From JAZGGS01 sp963749485 (GTDB taxonomy: Bacteria; Bacteroidota; Ignavibacteria; Ignavibacteriales; Ignavibacteriaceae), in contig CAVVMV010000029.1 in assembly GCA_963749485.1 (NCBI GenBank), positions 1 through 64,000 of the forward strand: 64,000 nucleotides of DNA. Reading direction: 5' to 3'. Of the stretch, positions 9,247 through 20,563 are shown piece by piece. Each line of letters starts with the position of its first letter. Position 1 is the stretch's first letter. The notes beneath the pieces were generated by a model. The model saw nothing but the letters and a program-made list of their open reading frames with translations, ran no database searches and was not told the origin of the DNA. The translations under genes and the position numbers were made by a program.

Positions 9247-10556
9247 ATGTCTCGCTTAAAAGAAAAACTTGGACAAAAAATAGACGAGTGGCGCCCGCGA
9301 ACCACAAAACTATTAAAAGAGCATGGCGATAAAAAAGTTGGCGAAGTTACAATAGCCCAGGTTATTGGCGGAGCCAGGGGTGTTAAAAGCTTAACAACCG
9401 ATATTTCTTATCTCGATCCTTTTGAGGGAATAAGATTTAGAGGGTTTACCATTCCCGAGGTAATGGAAAAACTTCCGAAAGTTCCCGGTAGTGAAATGCC
9501 TTATGTGGAAGGATTTTTCTATTTACTCTTGACGGGTGAAGTTCCTGATGAAAAAGATGCAAAAGAAGTTGCAGATGAGTTTAAGAAAAGATCTGAAGTT
9601 CCGAAATATGTATTTGATGTGCTGAAAGCAACTTCCACCGGATTCTCACCCAATGGCAATGTTTTCAACAGCTATTGTTTCTATGCAGCGCGAATCTGTA
9701 TTTGTTAAAGAATACAATGCAGGCTTAGGCAAGATGGAATACTGGATGCCTACTTATGAAGATGGAATGAATCTTCTTGCAAAACTTCCAACAATAGCTG
9801 CATTTATTTACCGTTTAAAATACAAAAATGGTGATATCATCAAAACTGATCCTAATTTAGATTTAGGCGGCAACTTTGCACATATGATGGGAATTGATAA
9901 ACCTTATGATGAAGTTTCAAGAATGTATTTCATTCTTCACAGTGACCACGAAAGTGGAAACGTTAGTGCACATACTGGTCATCTTGTTGCCAGTGCTCTT
10001 TCAGATGTTTACTATGCAATCTCAGGAATGATTAACGGATTAGCAGGACCTCTTCACGGATTGGCAAACGAGCAGGTTTTAAGATGGACACAGGGTGTTT
10101 ATGAACAAGATGGGCGGTAAAGTTCCAACAGAAGAAGAAATGAAAAAATTTGTTTGGGATACTTTAAGCGGCGGACAGGTAATTCCAGGATTCGGGCATG
10201 CTGTTTTAAGAAAAACAGATCCTCGTTATATGGCACAAAGAGAATTCTGTTTGAAGCATTTGCCTGATGATCCATTGTTTAAATATGTTGATTTGATTTT
10301 TAAGGTTACACCTCCGATTTTGCTGGAACAAGGTAAAGCAAAGAATCCATGGCCAAATGTTGATGCACAATCGGGTGTTATACAATGGTACTATGGTTTA
10401 ACCGAGTATGAATTTTATACTGTTTTGTTTGGAATAGGAAGAGCGCTTGGCGTTGTTTCAAACATTATCTGGGATCGTGCACTCGGTTACCCGATTGAAA
10501 GACCAAAATCTGTTACAACTGCAATGCTTGAAGAAGTTGCAGGAATAAAAAGTTAA
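9247..10556 (+). CDS. gltA: Citrate synthase, mitochondrial-type (two frameshifts)
   Basis: Condenses acetyl-CoA and oxaloacetate to citrate. Three overlapping frames rejoin at about 9640 and 10108 (an extra G in CAAGATGGG) into about 435 residues. Catalytic residues are visible: the histidine in GPLHGLANEQV, the histidine in PGFGHAVLRKTDPRY, and the aspartate in WPNVDAQSG. The segments GHAVLRKTDPRYMAQREF, GKAKNPWPNVDA and RALGYPIERPKS closely resemble mitochondrial citrate synthase rather than the usual bacterial hexameric type II enzyme. Both breaks fit single-base insertions. Transcription ends at a strong hairpin at 10581. Confidence 0.95.
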
Positions 10557-10580
10557 TTAGTAATTACTTTTTTTAACTAG

Positions 10581-10612
10581 AAAGGGATGTCAAACGGCAT
10601 CCCTTTTTTATT
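10581..10612 (+). terminator. Intrinsic terminator of citrate synthase
   Basis: AAAGGGATG and CATCCCTTT form a nine-base-pair stem with an eight-base loop, followed by TTTTATTTT. It lies 25 nt after the citrate synthase stop. Confidence 0.9.
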
Positions 10613-10691
10613 TTAGCAAAAACTATTCTCCACAATTATTTTTAACTTTAGAGTAAATATCGTTTAAAGCTTTTACTAAGGACAACAGTCA

Positions 10692-13600
10692 ATGAGTGAT
10701 TTAAAAGATAATTCAATTGCAGCAGATATTTCGGAATTAAAAGAAAAATTCTTTTCCGGTAGATCTGCCCAGGAAGATGAGCAGGTAAAGCATCTTTACG
10801 ATGAGTTACAAAATGTAATTAAAAAAATTATTGTAAATAACTTTCTCTCTTCCGATTCCGGATTAGCCGCAGAGCTTACCGAAATTTTTCAATCAGTCGT
10901 ACGGGGTAAGTTTGCAAACTCGTTGATGGAGAGTTTTGATAAAGAAATTTATTTCGGGTTTGGTAATTACCTTTTATCAAATGCTAATAGAGAAAAGATA
11001 CCTAAACTTATTCACGAATATCTTAATCTCTTCCGCTTCTCTTCCTTCCTTCAAAAAATTCTATTGTGGCTGAGGAGGACGAATGGGAAAAGCTTATAGA
11101 AGATCTGATCTTACAAAGCAATTATACTATCAACACTTTATTTCATCAAAGAGTAAGAGATTACAAGAACAAACCACTATTCAAGCTTATTAAAGGTAAT
11201 ACTGTTTCAGAAATAAGCTGGAACAATACAGCAGAATTCGTTAGCAATTATGCTCGTTCATTTAATGCTTTGTTGAAAAACGAAAATGAAGAGAACGGAA
11301 AGGTTGCTTTCTTACTTGAAAACTGTCCCGAAATGGCAATGCTGGATATTGCCTGTCTAACAAGCGGAGTTGTAAACATAATGATTCCAGCTAACTCGGT
11401 ACCTGAACATATAAGTTTTATTCTTAATCAAACTAAAGCTGCTGTTGTAATTGCGCATAACGAAAAACAGTTAGCAAAAATAAAATCAATAAAGAATGAA
11501 CTTCATTATTTAAAAAAAATAGTTCTGCTTATTGGAAGCAGCGCTGATGATTATGTAATTTCTTTTGAAGAATTTTTAAGCGGGGGTAAAGATGCTGATG
11601 AATCTCTTGCAGAACAGCTACTGGAAAGGATAAAACCAGGTTCGCTCGCAACAATAATGTACACTTCCGGCACAACAGGCGAACCAAAGGGAATAATGTT
11701 TTCGCACATGAACATTATTTACAAACGTTTTTGTCGTGCTATGGCTCTGCCTGAGATTGGTGATACAGACAGGTTCCTCTCCTTCCTTCCGCTTTTTCAT
11801 ACTTTCGGAAGATGGTTGGAAATGATCGGCTCTGTTTTCTGGGGTGCAGAATATGCTTTCATGGAAAATCCTTCTGTGGATACAATGATCCTAAATATGA
11901 AGCTGATTAAACCTTCAATTTTTATAAGCATTCCTAAAAAGTGGCTTCAGCTATATGAATACGTATCGAGCCGCGTTGATATTGAAGTTGATGATCATCA
12001 AATAATTAAGGAAGTGGTTGAAGAATCAACCGGCGGCAATTTGAAATTTGGATTATCTGCTGCGGGTTATCTTCCACCTGATATTTTCCAGTTTTTCCAA
12101 AACTATGGAATTGAGTTAATGAGCGGTTTTGGGATGACAGAGGCCACAGGCGGAATTACAATGACCCCGCCGGGAAAATATAAACCAAACTCACTAGGTA
12201 AAGCCCTTCCCGGTATAGAGATAAAGTTAGGTAAAGATGGCGAAATATTAATCAAAGGCGCTTATGTAATGATGGGTTACTTTGGAAGCAGCAGGGAAGA
12301 AATTTTTCTTAAAGATGATTGGCTTCCCTCGGGTGATATTATGAAAATGGATGAAGACGGTTTTATAGAGATTGTCGACAGAAAAAAAGAAATCTATAAA
12401 AATATTAAGGGAGAAACTATTGCCCCACAAAAAATTGAAAACTTCTTCAGAGATTTTGAAAGTTTAAAACAGGTTTTTCTTGTTGGCGATCATAAACCGT
12501 TTAACACGGTGCTTCTCTATCCAAACTACCAGGAAGATGAATCGCCTGTTTCTGGAATGGATGAACAGCAGAAGCAGGAATATTTTTCTTCCGTCATAGT
12601 TACCATAAATAAATTTTTAGCCCCTTATGAAAGGATTCTCGATTTCAGAATTATAGATAGATCATTTTCAGATGAGCAAGGCGAGCTTACAGCAAAGGGA
12701 ACTTACAAGAGAAGAGTGATCGAGAAAAACTTCGATGATATTATTGAATCGATGTACACGAAAGATCACACAAGTATTTTTGTTAAGAAGACCGAAGTGC
12801 GCATTCCAAATTGGTTCCTTAGAGAAAAGGGATGCCTTAGCAGGGATATAGTTGCTAATGACGGGGGGATTTCAATTCCAAAACTTAATTTATCTTTAAA
12901 ATTAAAAGCAGAACACGGAAGGTAAAAACATTTTTTGCATAGGTAGTTATAATTACAAATCGGACTCTCCTTATATTGATATGCAATCGCTTCTTACAAA
13001 CCCGTTGCTATGGATCGGGAATAAAGAAGTTATAGAGTTTGCAGGAAAATCAATTATACAATGGTACAGGCAGCAAAACATATCAGAACATTTAAAGTTT
13101 CTTTCACGTTCCGCTGAAGTAACCATAAGCGAAGATGATAGAGCTTCACTTGCTAAAAAAATATCAGCAGGAGAAGTCTCGCTTGAAGCTTTAAACACTG
13201 CTTATTTGCTTATCCAAACAGAAAATATTAAAGACTGCAAACATGCATTAGCGTACATGGAGAAAATTCTCTCCGATGAAACAAATCATCTTTATAAATT
13301 AACACTTGCACTTGTTTCGCGCCCAAATATTACCGGGTTATCAGAAATACGAAGAGAAATTTTTAAAGCAGCAATCAGTAATGTAAACCAGCAGCAGTTC
13401 AGTGAAATATTTACAGACTTTACATTAGTTGATAAAGAGTTGCTTGATGAAGAGGTTATAGATTATATTGTTGATAAAAGTAAAGGTGGAGAAAACCTTG
13501 ATGTGATTGAAGCATCAATTAAAAATCTTGTGGGACTACCGGTTGATAAGCTTGCGCAAAGAATCTCATTGCTCGAATCATTTTTTCATCTCATAACAGT

Positions 13601-15528
13601 TTACGGTTCGCATCACCCGGTTACGTACAAAAGAATCAGAAGATTTGTAATGAGGATTTTATGTTTTAGGCAAATCACCCGAAGTAAGTGTGGAAGCTGT
13701 AAAAACTCTTACGAATCTGCGTAATGGATTAAGAGAATGGTTTGGGGAAAACCAAAAGTTTGCTGTTGATGCTGAAACCGGTGAGGAATACGGCTGGAAA
13801 GATGTGATAACTTTTGAAGAAGGAATTGATGCTGAAGACAGGCAGAGGATAATAAATGCAGTCATTAAAACATCTATACTTAGGGAAGCAATATTTCTTT
13901 TTTCAGGAGGGATTTCATTACGATTGGATAATGTACTACCCGGCGGCGTTTGGGTAAGCAATCTAATTGCAAAAAATGATAAATCGATTTACAGGATATC
14001 GGTTCAAACAAGATTCCAGGGCGGGTTCGATATTACCTTTCACTTAAACAAAAACTTTCCGCCAGCTGTGGTAAAAGAAGAGATAAAATGGCTGATACTT
14101 GCGGAAACTAATTTAAAGGGTGAACGATTGCTGCCTAAATTTGGCGGCTACTGGGATGAGTATGATCTCTGGACTGAAGACTTTGTTCCGCGGGATAGTG
14201 TTGCAAGATTCTTGAACAGAGAATTAACGAGGAAGGAAGAAAACTACGAGCAGCGTCTCTATTTTCTATGGACTTTCTTTGTTTGGAATGCTGCAAAAGC
14301 TTATATCAATTTCTGGCAATTAACAAATCGCGAAATTGAACTTGCTAATCCGCTGCCGGATAATATCACTATTCCAACACACGATTACCAGACAGGCACT
14401 TTGCTCTATTCTGTCTCACAGCGAATAAAATCTTCTTCTATTACTTCTTACTTTACTAATTTTTATAACATGTTTGTTAATAAGTCAGTTGAAGAAAATC
14501 CGCTTTTAAAAAATGATTCCATCTGGAATTATATTTTTTCTGGAGTAATTGAAGCCGAAGGTGAAGAAAAAGGGTTGGAAATCCTGTCAGCATTTAAAGA
14601 TGAATTACAGGAACCAAATGAATTTGAGGAGAAGGAACATGTCTTATCAAAATTAGATTCATTCATTAACATCGTTAAAATTAGTGGTTACATTCCTAAA
14701 GCGCTTTTCTTTGCTATCAAAAGGTTTCACAGGTGGTTCGTCTTGAATGAAGAAGCATCACTAAGCGCCCAGGCAGAAATGTTATTTGATCTTTATGAAA
14801 CCTACGAGTTATTTTCCCTGGAAGAAAAACACCCCGCCGTAAGAACACAATTCTTTTTGAGAACTGCATTTAAAGATTCTTCAGAAGAATTTAAAAATGC
14901 GCTTAAAGAAATAGTTAAAAAACAACACGATGGCAATGTTAATAAAGATATGATACAACAGCTTATTTCAGGGCTGCATCTTCAATTTCAATTAAGTGAG
15001 CGGGAAGAGTTTTTTGTTACACGTTTAAGCTTCCCGCATCTTAAACCAACAGATTCTGCTGCGCTTATTAAAGTAAAAAGTGATGCCGGCACGGCATCAA
15101 ATCTGGTAGTGCAGCTTTTAGATGACGATAACGTTCCTTACATGATAAGGAATCCTATTTCCCCTAAAGAAATATCGCGGCTTCACCAGCTCTTCTTCGA
15201 AACAAATCTTAATGTTCACTTTAATCCTGAGCACCAGTTCCTCGTTGCACTTTCTGAAAGAGGATTTATTATAGGCGGTTTGTTTTTCAGCCGGGTTGAT
15301 GATCAAACAGCACACATGGAAAAAATTGTAGTCTCCAGCAGGTACCGCCGCAAAGGCATAAGTGAAGGATTAATGAATGAACTCTTTAACCGGCTAAAAG
15401 GTGAACATTTAAAATATGTAACTACTGGTTTCTTCCGACCTGAATACTTTTACAGGTTTGGTTTTAAGATTGAAAGAAAATATTCGGGGCTTGTGAAAGA
15501 TTTGCTTAATGACGTGGATAAAAAGTAA
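10692..15528 (+). CDS. Giant acyl-CoA-synthetase-like / GNAT fusion protein (three frameshifts)
   Basis: Four frames join (breaks near 11050, 12920 and 13680) into one protein of about 1,610 residues. Residues 1-140 are helical and unassigned. An ANL adenylation domain related to long-chain acyl-CoA synthetases follows, with IMYTSGTTGEPKGIMFSHMN near residue 320, SGFGMTEATGG, and WLPSGDIMKMDEDGFIEIVD near 545; GTYKRR supplies the C-terminal lysine. About 700 residues have no recognised domain, though the stretch around 13900-14250 has a beta-rich lobe and a WTEDFVPRD segment vaguely like a kinase hinge. The last 115 residues are a GNAT acetyltransferase with RYRRKGISEGLMNELF. The apparent stop at 12923-12925 is bridged in the next frame by protein-like sequence (IGSYNYKSDSPYID), so I treat it as an indel. 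Predicted cytoplasmic. Confidence 0.8.
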
Positions 15529-15603
15529 ACTGTAAGCTTCTATATAAATCACTAAAGGGATTTAATTCCAAAATATTATCAACTACTAATACTATTTATG
15601 TAA

Positions 15604-16227
15604 ATGAACTGGAAAGAATTTTTAACTGATAAGAAGAAACAAAAGGAACTTATAATTTCTATTCCTTTCGTTGCAGCTATTCTAATAATTTTTCCTCAAT
15701 TTCTACAATTTGTTGAAGCTCGCCAGGGCGTGGTGTTTACCGATCCAATACTTGTACTATTCAATCCAATTGATTTAACATGGCTTACCTTCGGACTGAT
15801 CTATTTATCAATTCTTATAATTATCTTTTCCCTGGCTAAAAAACCTGAAAGGTTATTGTTTACACTCCAGTGTTATGGGTTGATGGTTTTTTTCCGGCTG
15901 ATTGTTATGTACCTTCTGCCCCTCGAGGCGCCGGCTACACTTATTCCGCTTAATGATCCGTTAGTTCAGCTTTTGGGAACAGGCGAAATTTTAACTAAAG
16001 ACCTCTTCTTTTCAGGGCATACGGCAACTCTTTTTTTACTTTTTCTGATAACGGAAAAGCGCGTAATTAAGATTATCTTCCTTGCTTCAACACTCCTGGT
16101 AGGCATTGCCGTTATGCTGCAGCATGTTCATTATGTAGTTGATGTTGCGGTTGCGCCCTTCTTTGCATATACCAGCTACAAAATAATTGATGGGATAAAG
16201 AATAAGCTGTATGGCCGCTCAATTTAA
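15604..16227 (+). CDS. PAP2-like membrane phosphatase / sphingomyelin-synthase-like (PAP2_C)
   Basis: A 207-residue integral membrane protein with about six hydrophobic segments. FFSGHTATLFLLFLI and HVHYVVDVAVAPFFAYTSY supply the SGHT and H-x3-D elements of the PAP2/sphingomyelin-synthase-related fold, so it likely acts on lipid phosphates or phospholipid head groups at the membrane. The first arginine motif of classical PAP2 enzymes is not obvious. It follows the giant gene by 75 bp and precedes a 287-bp spacer. Confidence 0.75.
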   Translation: MNWKEFLTDKKKQKELIISIPFVAAILIIFPQFLQFVEARQGVVFTDPILVLFNPIDLTWLTFGLIYLSILIIIFSLAKKPERLLFTLQCYGLMVFFRLIVMYLLPLEAPATLIPLNDPLVQLLGTGEILTKDLFFSGHTATLFLLFLITEKRVIKIIFLASTLLVGIAVMLQHVHYVVDVAVAPFFAYTSYKIIDGIKNKLYGRSI

Positions 16228-16514
16228 TTCAGCCAGTTCTATATTTCTTTCAAAAACTTAATTTCATACACTGCAGAATGGACCTTGATTTATTTAACAT
16301 CATATCCTTATGACCTTTTCCGGTTTACTTGCTAAAGTACATCCTGTAAACGCTATAACTTCTTATAATAAATGCTTGATAATTATTATTTTAATGTTTA
16401 ACTTCATAAAGCTTTAATAACTTCTTGTGCTATAAGATGTTCATAAACAAAGTATTTTTCACTCGGAACTTCCACTATCTTTTTATTAACAAGAGAGTTA
16501 AGGGAGTATAAAAT
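16228..16514. other. Intergenic spacer, no gene seen
   Basis: AT-rich sequence before the coiled-coil gene. No open frame of note; an AAGAGAGTTAAGGGAG stretch just before the ATG at 16515 may act as a ribosome binding site. Confidence 0.4.
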
Positions 16515-18761
16515 ATGGCTTTACTAAATTCTAAAAAGCTTAAAGATCTTCAATCAGAAAATGAAGAACTTAACGGCACTCTTCAAAGGATAAATGATAA
16601 GGAAGATAAACTTATACGCCTTGAAGAAGTGATAAAAACGGTTTATTCCGAGATCAGCGAATTGAACCGGCAGAAAGCAGATTACATAACCTCGGTTGAT
16701 CAATTGAAGAGTAAAGAAACTGAACTGAACGATGAACTTGAAAAACTTCACTTTGAAATTGATAAACTTAGAGAAATGAAGAGCGATGAACAGCATAACC
16801 TGCTCTTTATTACAAATCATATAAATGCTGTAAAACCTTCAACCGATTACCCCAACAAATCAACAAACAATCAAATTGAAATAAATGATGATGAGCTGCA
16901 GGCAGCAGAAAAAAGGAAAATGCTATTGGAAGCCGAAAACACCAAACTGGAAATTCAGTTGGGTGAACTTGGTGGAATAATAGGTTCTCTGGATGAGCAG
17001 CAAGCTGATCTTCAGGCGCTTATTGAAGAAAAGAAACTTGAACTAAAAAATCTTGACGACTCAGTTTCAGATAACAAACGGCAGGAACTGATAAAGCTTG
17101 ATGAAAAAATTTCTAGTCTAAAAGAGAACGAAACAAAAACCGTTAATGAATTTGAAAAGAGAATTGGGGAATTATCTTTAAAAGAAAAATCTTTAAGAGA
17201 TAGTATCAATTTAAAAAATAAAGAACTTGAAGAAATTGAAAATAACATTCAAAAAAAGGGATCCCATCAAACATCAACAAATGAAGATAATCTAATCTCG
17301 TTAATTGTTGAAGAGCAAAATCTTGCAGACTCGATTACGAAGAAACGGCACTATCTTGAAGAAATGGAAATGAAAATCTCTTCCTTAAAGGATGATGAGC
17401 AGATGTTAAAAGCATCGGTTGAAGCCGGGAAGAAGGAGCTTGGAGAAATTGGAAGTATAAACGGCAATTCAATTAATCTTCAAAACTCAATCTCTTTATT
17501 AAAGGAGGAAGAAGGTGAACTTAGAGGAAAACTTGACCTTCTTAATCAAGCGGAGCAGATTAAAAAAGAATTGATTTCTGAGCTTAATGATAAACTTTCC
17601 GCTAATGAAATTAATTTTGCTGCGCTGGAAAAAGATTATGAAGAAAAAACAAACCAGTTAGAGAAAACTACGCTTAAGCTCCGAAAAATAACCGGGGAAA
17701 GCACTTACAAGCAGAAAGAACTTCTTACATTAGCCCAGGTAGTAGATGATAAAACTAAAACATTAAAAAACCTCGCTGCAGAGATCTCTTTTTCTGAAGG
17801 GAAAATAAATTCGCTTAAAAAAGAGACTATTAAGATTGAAAACTTACAAACCGAAGCAGAACAGAAATATGAATCTGAGAAAGAGATAATTAATGCACTG
17901 AAAAAAGATTACATGAAGTTAAAAGAATATTTGCCCAGCCTTGAAAGAAGAAAGACGGAGATGAAAGAGGGCAACAGTATGCTTGAGAGCAGGTTCAAAA
18001 ACATGTTCCAGGTGTACAATAAAGAACTGAACGAAGCGAATAAAAAGAAAAATGTGCTGGAGCAGATAATTGTTAAAAAAGAAAAAGATATAAATGAACG
18101 GGACCAGGTATTGTTTGAAAAGGTTGCGGCACTCAATGAAACCGAAAGTGTGTTGAAATTACGACAGGTAGAAATTGGTTCTTTTGAAGATCTTCTTTCG
18201 GTTATAAATGAACAAACAGAACTGCTTAAAAACGACCTGATAAATCTTGATGACAAAGCAGCGGCAAAGAAAAATGCAAATAAGGAGCTGGATTTAGAAG
18301 CTGAATTGCTTAAGGAAAAGATAAATGAATTTGAGAAAGGATTGCACGCACTCCTGGAAAACTCTAAAAAACGATTCCTTAAAGGATCCGAAAAAAGAGT
18401 AGTACTTGAAAAGGAAATTAAAGAATATGAACACCGTTTAACCGATCTTAATTATAAAATCAAAGAATCGATGAACGAACTGGTTGGGCTGCAGGAATCT
18501 TTGGGAAGAATTAAAATTGAGCACGAAGAGCACCGAAGCGATATTTCTAAACTTGTTTCGATGAAAAAGAAAATGCAGGAAGAGGTAGATAAGAACCAGG
18601 TGCTGCTTGAAAAGTACACAAAAATAAAAGAGAAACTAAAAGCAGAGCAGGAAGCGATCAAAAAGCGGAGAGGACATACAACCGACAGGGAATTTGCCCC
18701 CGCACGTACCAGCGAAAATTTCCAGAACGAAAAGGACTTTTCAAAAATTTTCAGGCTGTAA
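16515..18761 (+). CDS. Long cytoplasmic coiled-coil protein, function unknown
   Basis: An intact 748-residue protein made almost entirely of heptad-like coiled coil, rich in Glu, Lys, Leu, Asn and Ser, with no signal peptide and no ATPase motif. A short basic region (KKRRGHTTDREFAPARTS) precedes a C-terminal tail ending FSKIFRL. It lacks the P-loop head domains of SMC or Rad50, so it is not one of those; a structural or scaffold role, for example in cell shape or chromosome organisation, is only a guess. It is one of the longest uninterrupted frames in the window and stands alone. Confidence 0.8.
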   Translation: MALLNSKKLKDLQSENEELNGTLQRINDKEDKLIRLEEVIKTVYSEISELNRQKADYITSVDQLKSKETELNDELEKLHFEIDKLREMKSDEQHNLLFITNHINAVKPSTDYPNKSTNNQIEINDDELQAAEKRKMLLEAENTKLEIQLGELGGIIGSLDEQQADLQALIEEKKLELKNLDDSVSDNKRQELIKLDEKISSLKENETKTVNEFEKRIGELSLKEKSLRDSINLKNKELEEIENNIQKKGSHQTSTNEDNLISLIVEEQNLADSITKKRHYLEEMEMKISSLKDDEQMLKASVEAGKKELGEIGSINGNSINLQNSISLLKEEEGELRGKLDLLNQAEQIKKELISELNDKLSANEINFAALEKDYEEKTNQLEKTTLKLRKITGESTYKQKELLTLAQVVDDKTKTLKNLAAEISFSEGKINSLKKETIKIENLQTEAEQKYESEKEIINALKKDYMKLKEYLPSLERRKTEMKEGNSMLESRFKNMFQVYNKELNEANKKKNVLEQIIVKKEKDINERDQVLFEKVAALNETESVLKLRQVEIGSFEDLLSVINEQTELLKNDLINLDDKAAAKKNANKELDLEAELLKEKINEFEKGLHALLENSKKRFLKGSEKRVVLEKEIKEYEHRLTDLNYKIKESMNELVGLQESLGRIKIEHEEHRSDISKLVSMKKKMQEEVDKNQVLLEKYTKIKEKLKAEQEAIKKRRGHTTDREFAPARTSENFQNEKDFSKIFRL

Positions 18762-18948
18762 TTACTTAAAAGTTTTAACTAACAAAACATTTAAGCAGGA
18801 AGAACTGTTTCCAAAAGTTTAGTCTTTTTGTTAAAATAGTTACTTTTTGCCACTTAATAATTTTCTGTCCTATAAATACATTTATCAATATTAAGCTGGT
18901 ATTTTCAGTTTAATATCCTATCTTAATAATACAATACTATAAACCGTT

Positions 18949-18956
18949 TAATTTTG
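18949..18956 (+). promoter_or_regulatory. Candidate Bacteroidota -7 element before the amylase
   Basis: TAATTTTG matches TAnnTTTG and lies 11 nt before the amylase ATG, which would leave a very short leader. Motif match only. Confidence 0.3.
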
Positions 18957-18966
18957 GATAAGCAAA

Positions 18967-20312
18967 ATGAGATCATTATTAAAATCAACAATCGTACTCG
19001 CCCTTCTAACTACAGCGGTTCTATATTCTCAAAACCATGTTTCATTTAATCCGCCCCCGGATTGGAGTTACAACAAAATTATCTACGAAGTTAATATCAG
19101 GCAATTTACAGATGATGGATCATTTAATGCGTTTAAAAGACACTTGCCACGCCTAAAAGAAATGGGAGTTGGTATTCTATGGTTTATGCCTATCCATCCT
19201 ATTGGAGAAAAGAACCGGAAGGGAACGCTTGGCAGTTATTATTCTGTTAAAGATTATAAAGCTGTTAATTCTGAATTCGGAACATTGAAAGAGTTTAAAG
19301 ACCTTGTTGATATAATTCATAAAATGGGAATGTATGTTATTATTGATTGGGTAGCGAATCATACTGCCTGGGATAATGAATGGATCATTGAACATCCTGA
19401 ATTTTATACAAAAGATTCACTCGGAAATATTATTTCACCTAATCCGGATTGGACAGATGTTGCAGACCTTAATTATGAAAATAAGGAGCTTTGGGCTGCA
19501 ATGATAGATGCGTTAAAATTCTGGGTTAAAGAATATGATATTGATGGTTACCGATGCGATGTGGCGGGAATGATGCCAATTGAGTTCTGGGTTGAAGCAA
19601 GAAAAGAACTTGATAATATTAAACCGGTGTTTATGCTTGCCGAGTGGGATACACCTGAAATGCATTTAGCATTTGATATGACATACGATTGGACTTTGCA
19701 CAAGATTATGAATGGGATTGCAGAGGGTGAGAAATCAGTAACAGATTTAATTGATCATATAAATATTGATAATAAAAAGTATCCTATTAGATGCATTCAG
19801 AATGCAGTTCACTTCTAATCATGATGAGAACACATGGAACGGAACTGTGTTCGAAAGATTGGGCAATGCAGCCGAATCGTTTGCCGTGTTTTCTTTCTTG
19901 ATTCCGGATATGCCTTTAATATATTCCGGGCAGGAAGCGGGATTAAATAAAAGGCTGGAGTTTTTTGATAAGGATACATATTGAATGGAAAGAACATAAA
20001 TTTCAAAAGCTATACTCACAACTTATTAAGCTTAAAGATAATAATGATGCCTTGCTAAACGGAGAAAGTGGCGGCAAAATTGTATGGGTAAACAGCACAG
20101 ATAAGAAAAACATACTTTCTTTTACAAGAACAAAAAACAAAGATAAAATATTCGCAATCTTCAATTTCTCAGAAAAGAAAATTGAGTTTGACCTTGATGG
20201 TGAAACAATTGGTGGAACTTATAAAAATTACTTTACAGGCAAAATTGAAACTTTTTCAAAAAATGAAAAATTTAATCTTGAACCCTGGAAATTTAAAATA
20301 TTTGTGAAGTAG
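18967..20312 (+). CDS. Exported GH13 alpha-amylase family glycosidase (two frameshifts)
   Basis: Hydrolyses alpha-glucans. A signal peptide (LALLTTAVLYSQ) is followed by a GH13 barrel: IIYEVNIRQFTDDG, VIIDWVANHTAW, the nucleophile region DGYRCDVAGMMP, the acid/base region FMLAEWDTPE, and TSNHDEN. The C-terminal beta domain ends PWKFKIFVK. Three frames join near 19790 and 19975 (an extra A in GATACATATTGAATGG, which should read as DTIEW) into about 447 residues. Both breaks add one base. Likely periplasmic or surface-exposed, supplying maltodextrins. Confidence 0.92.
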
Positions 20313-20563
20313 TAATCTTAACCGTATCCAATCTCACCTAACAATATCTCTTTGCTAGGATTTAGTAATTGGGCAAAGAGGATTACAACTAAACCGAACT
20401 TTTTTCACCCACAATAATTAGTATTTAGAGATTTTGGATGTGTGGAAAATATTTCTTTATATTACTTCTGCTATTTGCTGTGCTGAATTGCATATCTATT
20501 TCGTCAGCCTATTATTGAATTCAAACTATAACTATTTAAAATCAACTAAATATTAAGATTAAA
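20313..20563. other. Intergenic spacer, no gene seen
   Basis: AT-rich, without a convincing open frame or hairpin. Confidence 0.4.

Noticed and set aside
9653..10556. Three separate citrate-synthase-like genes
   Set aside because: The pieces are consecutive, non-overlapping parts of one citrate synthase, and single-base insertions explain both joins.
12923..12980. Stop at 12925 as the true end of an acyl-CoA synthetase gene, with a separate gene starting at 12981
   Set aside because: The frame used from 12981 is open upstream across the stop and gives protein-like sequence, while no promoter, ribosome site or terminator lies between.
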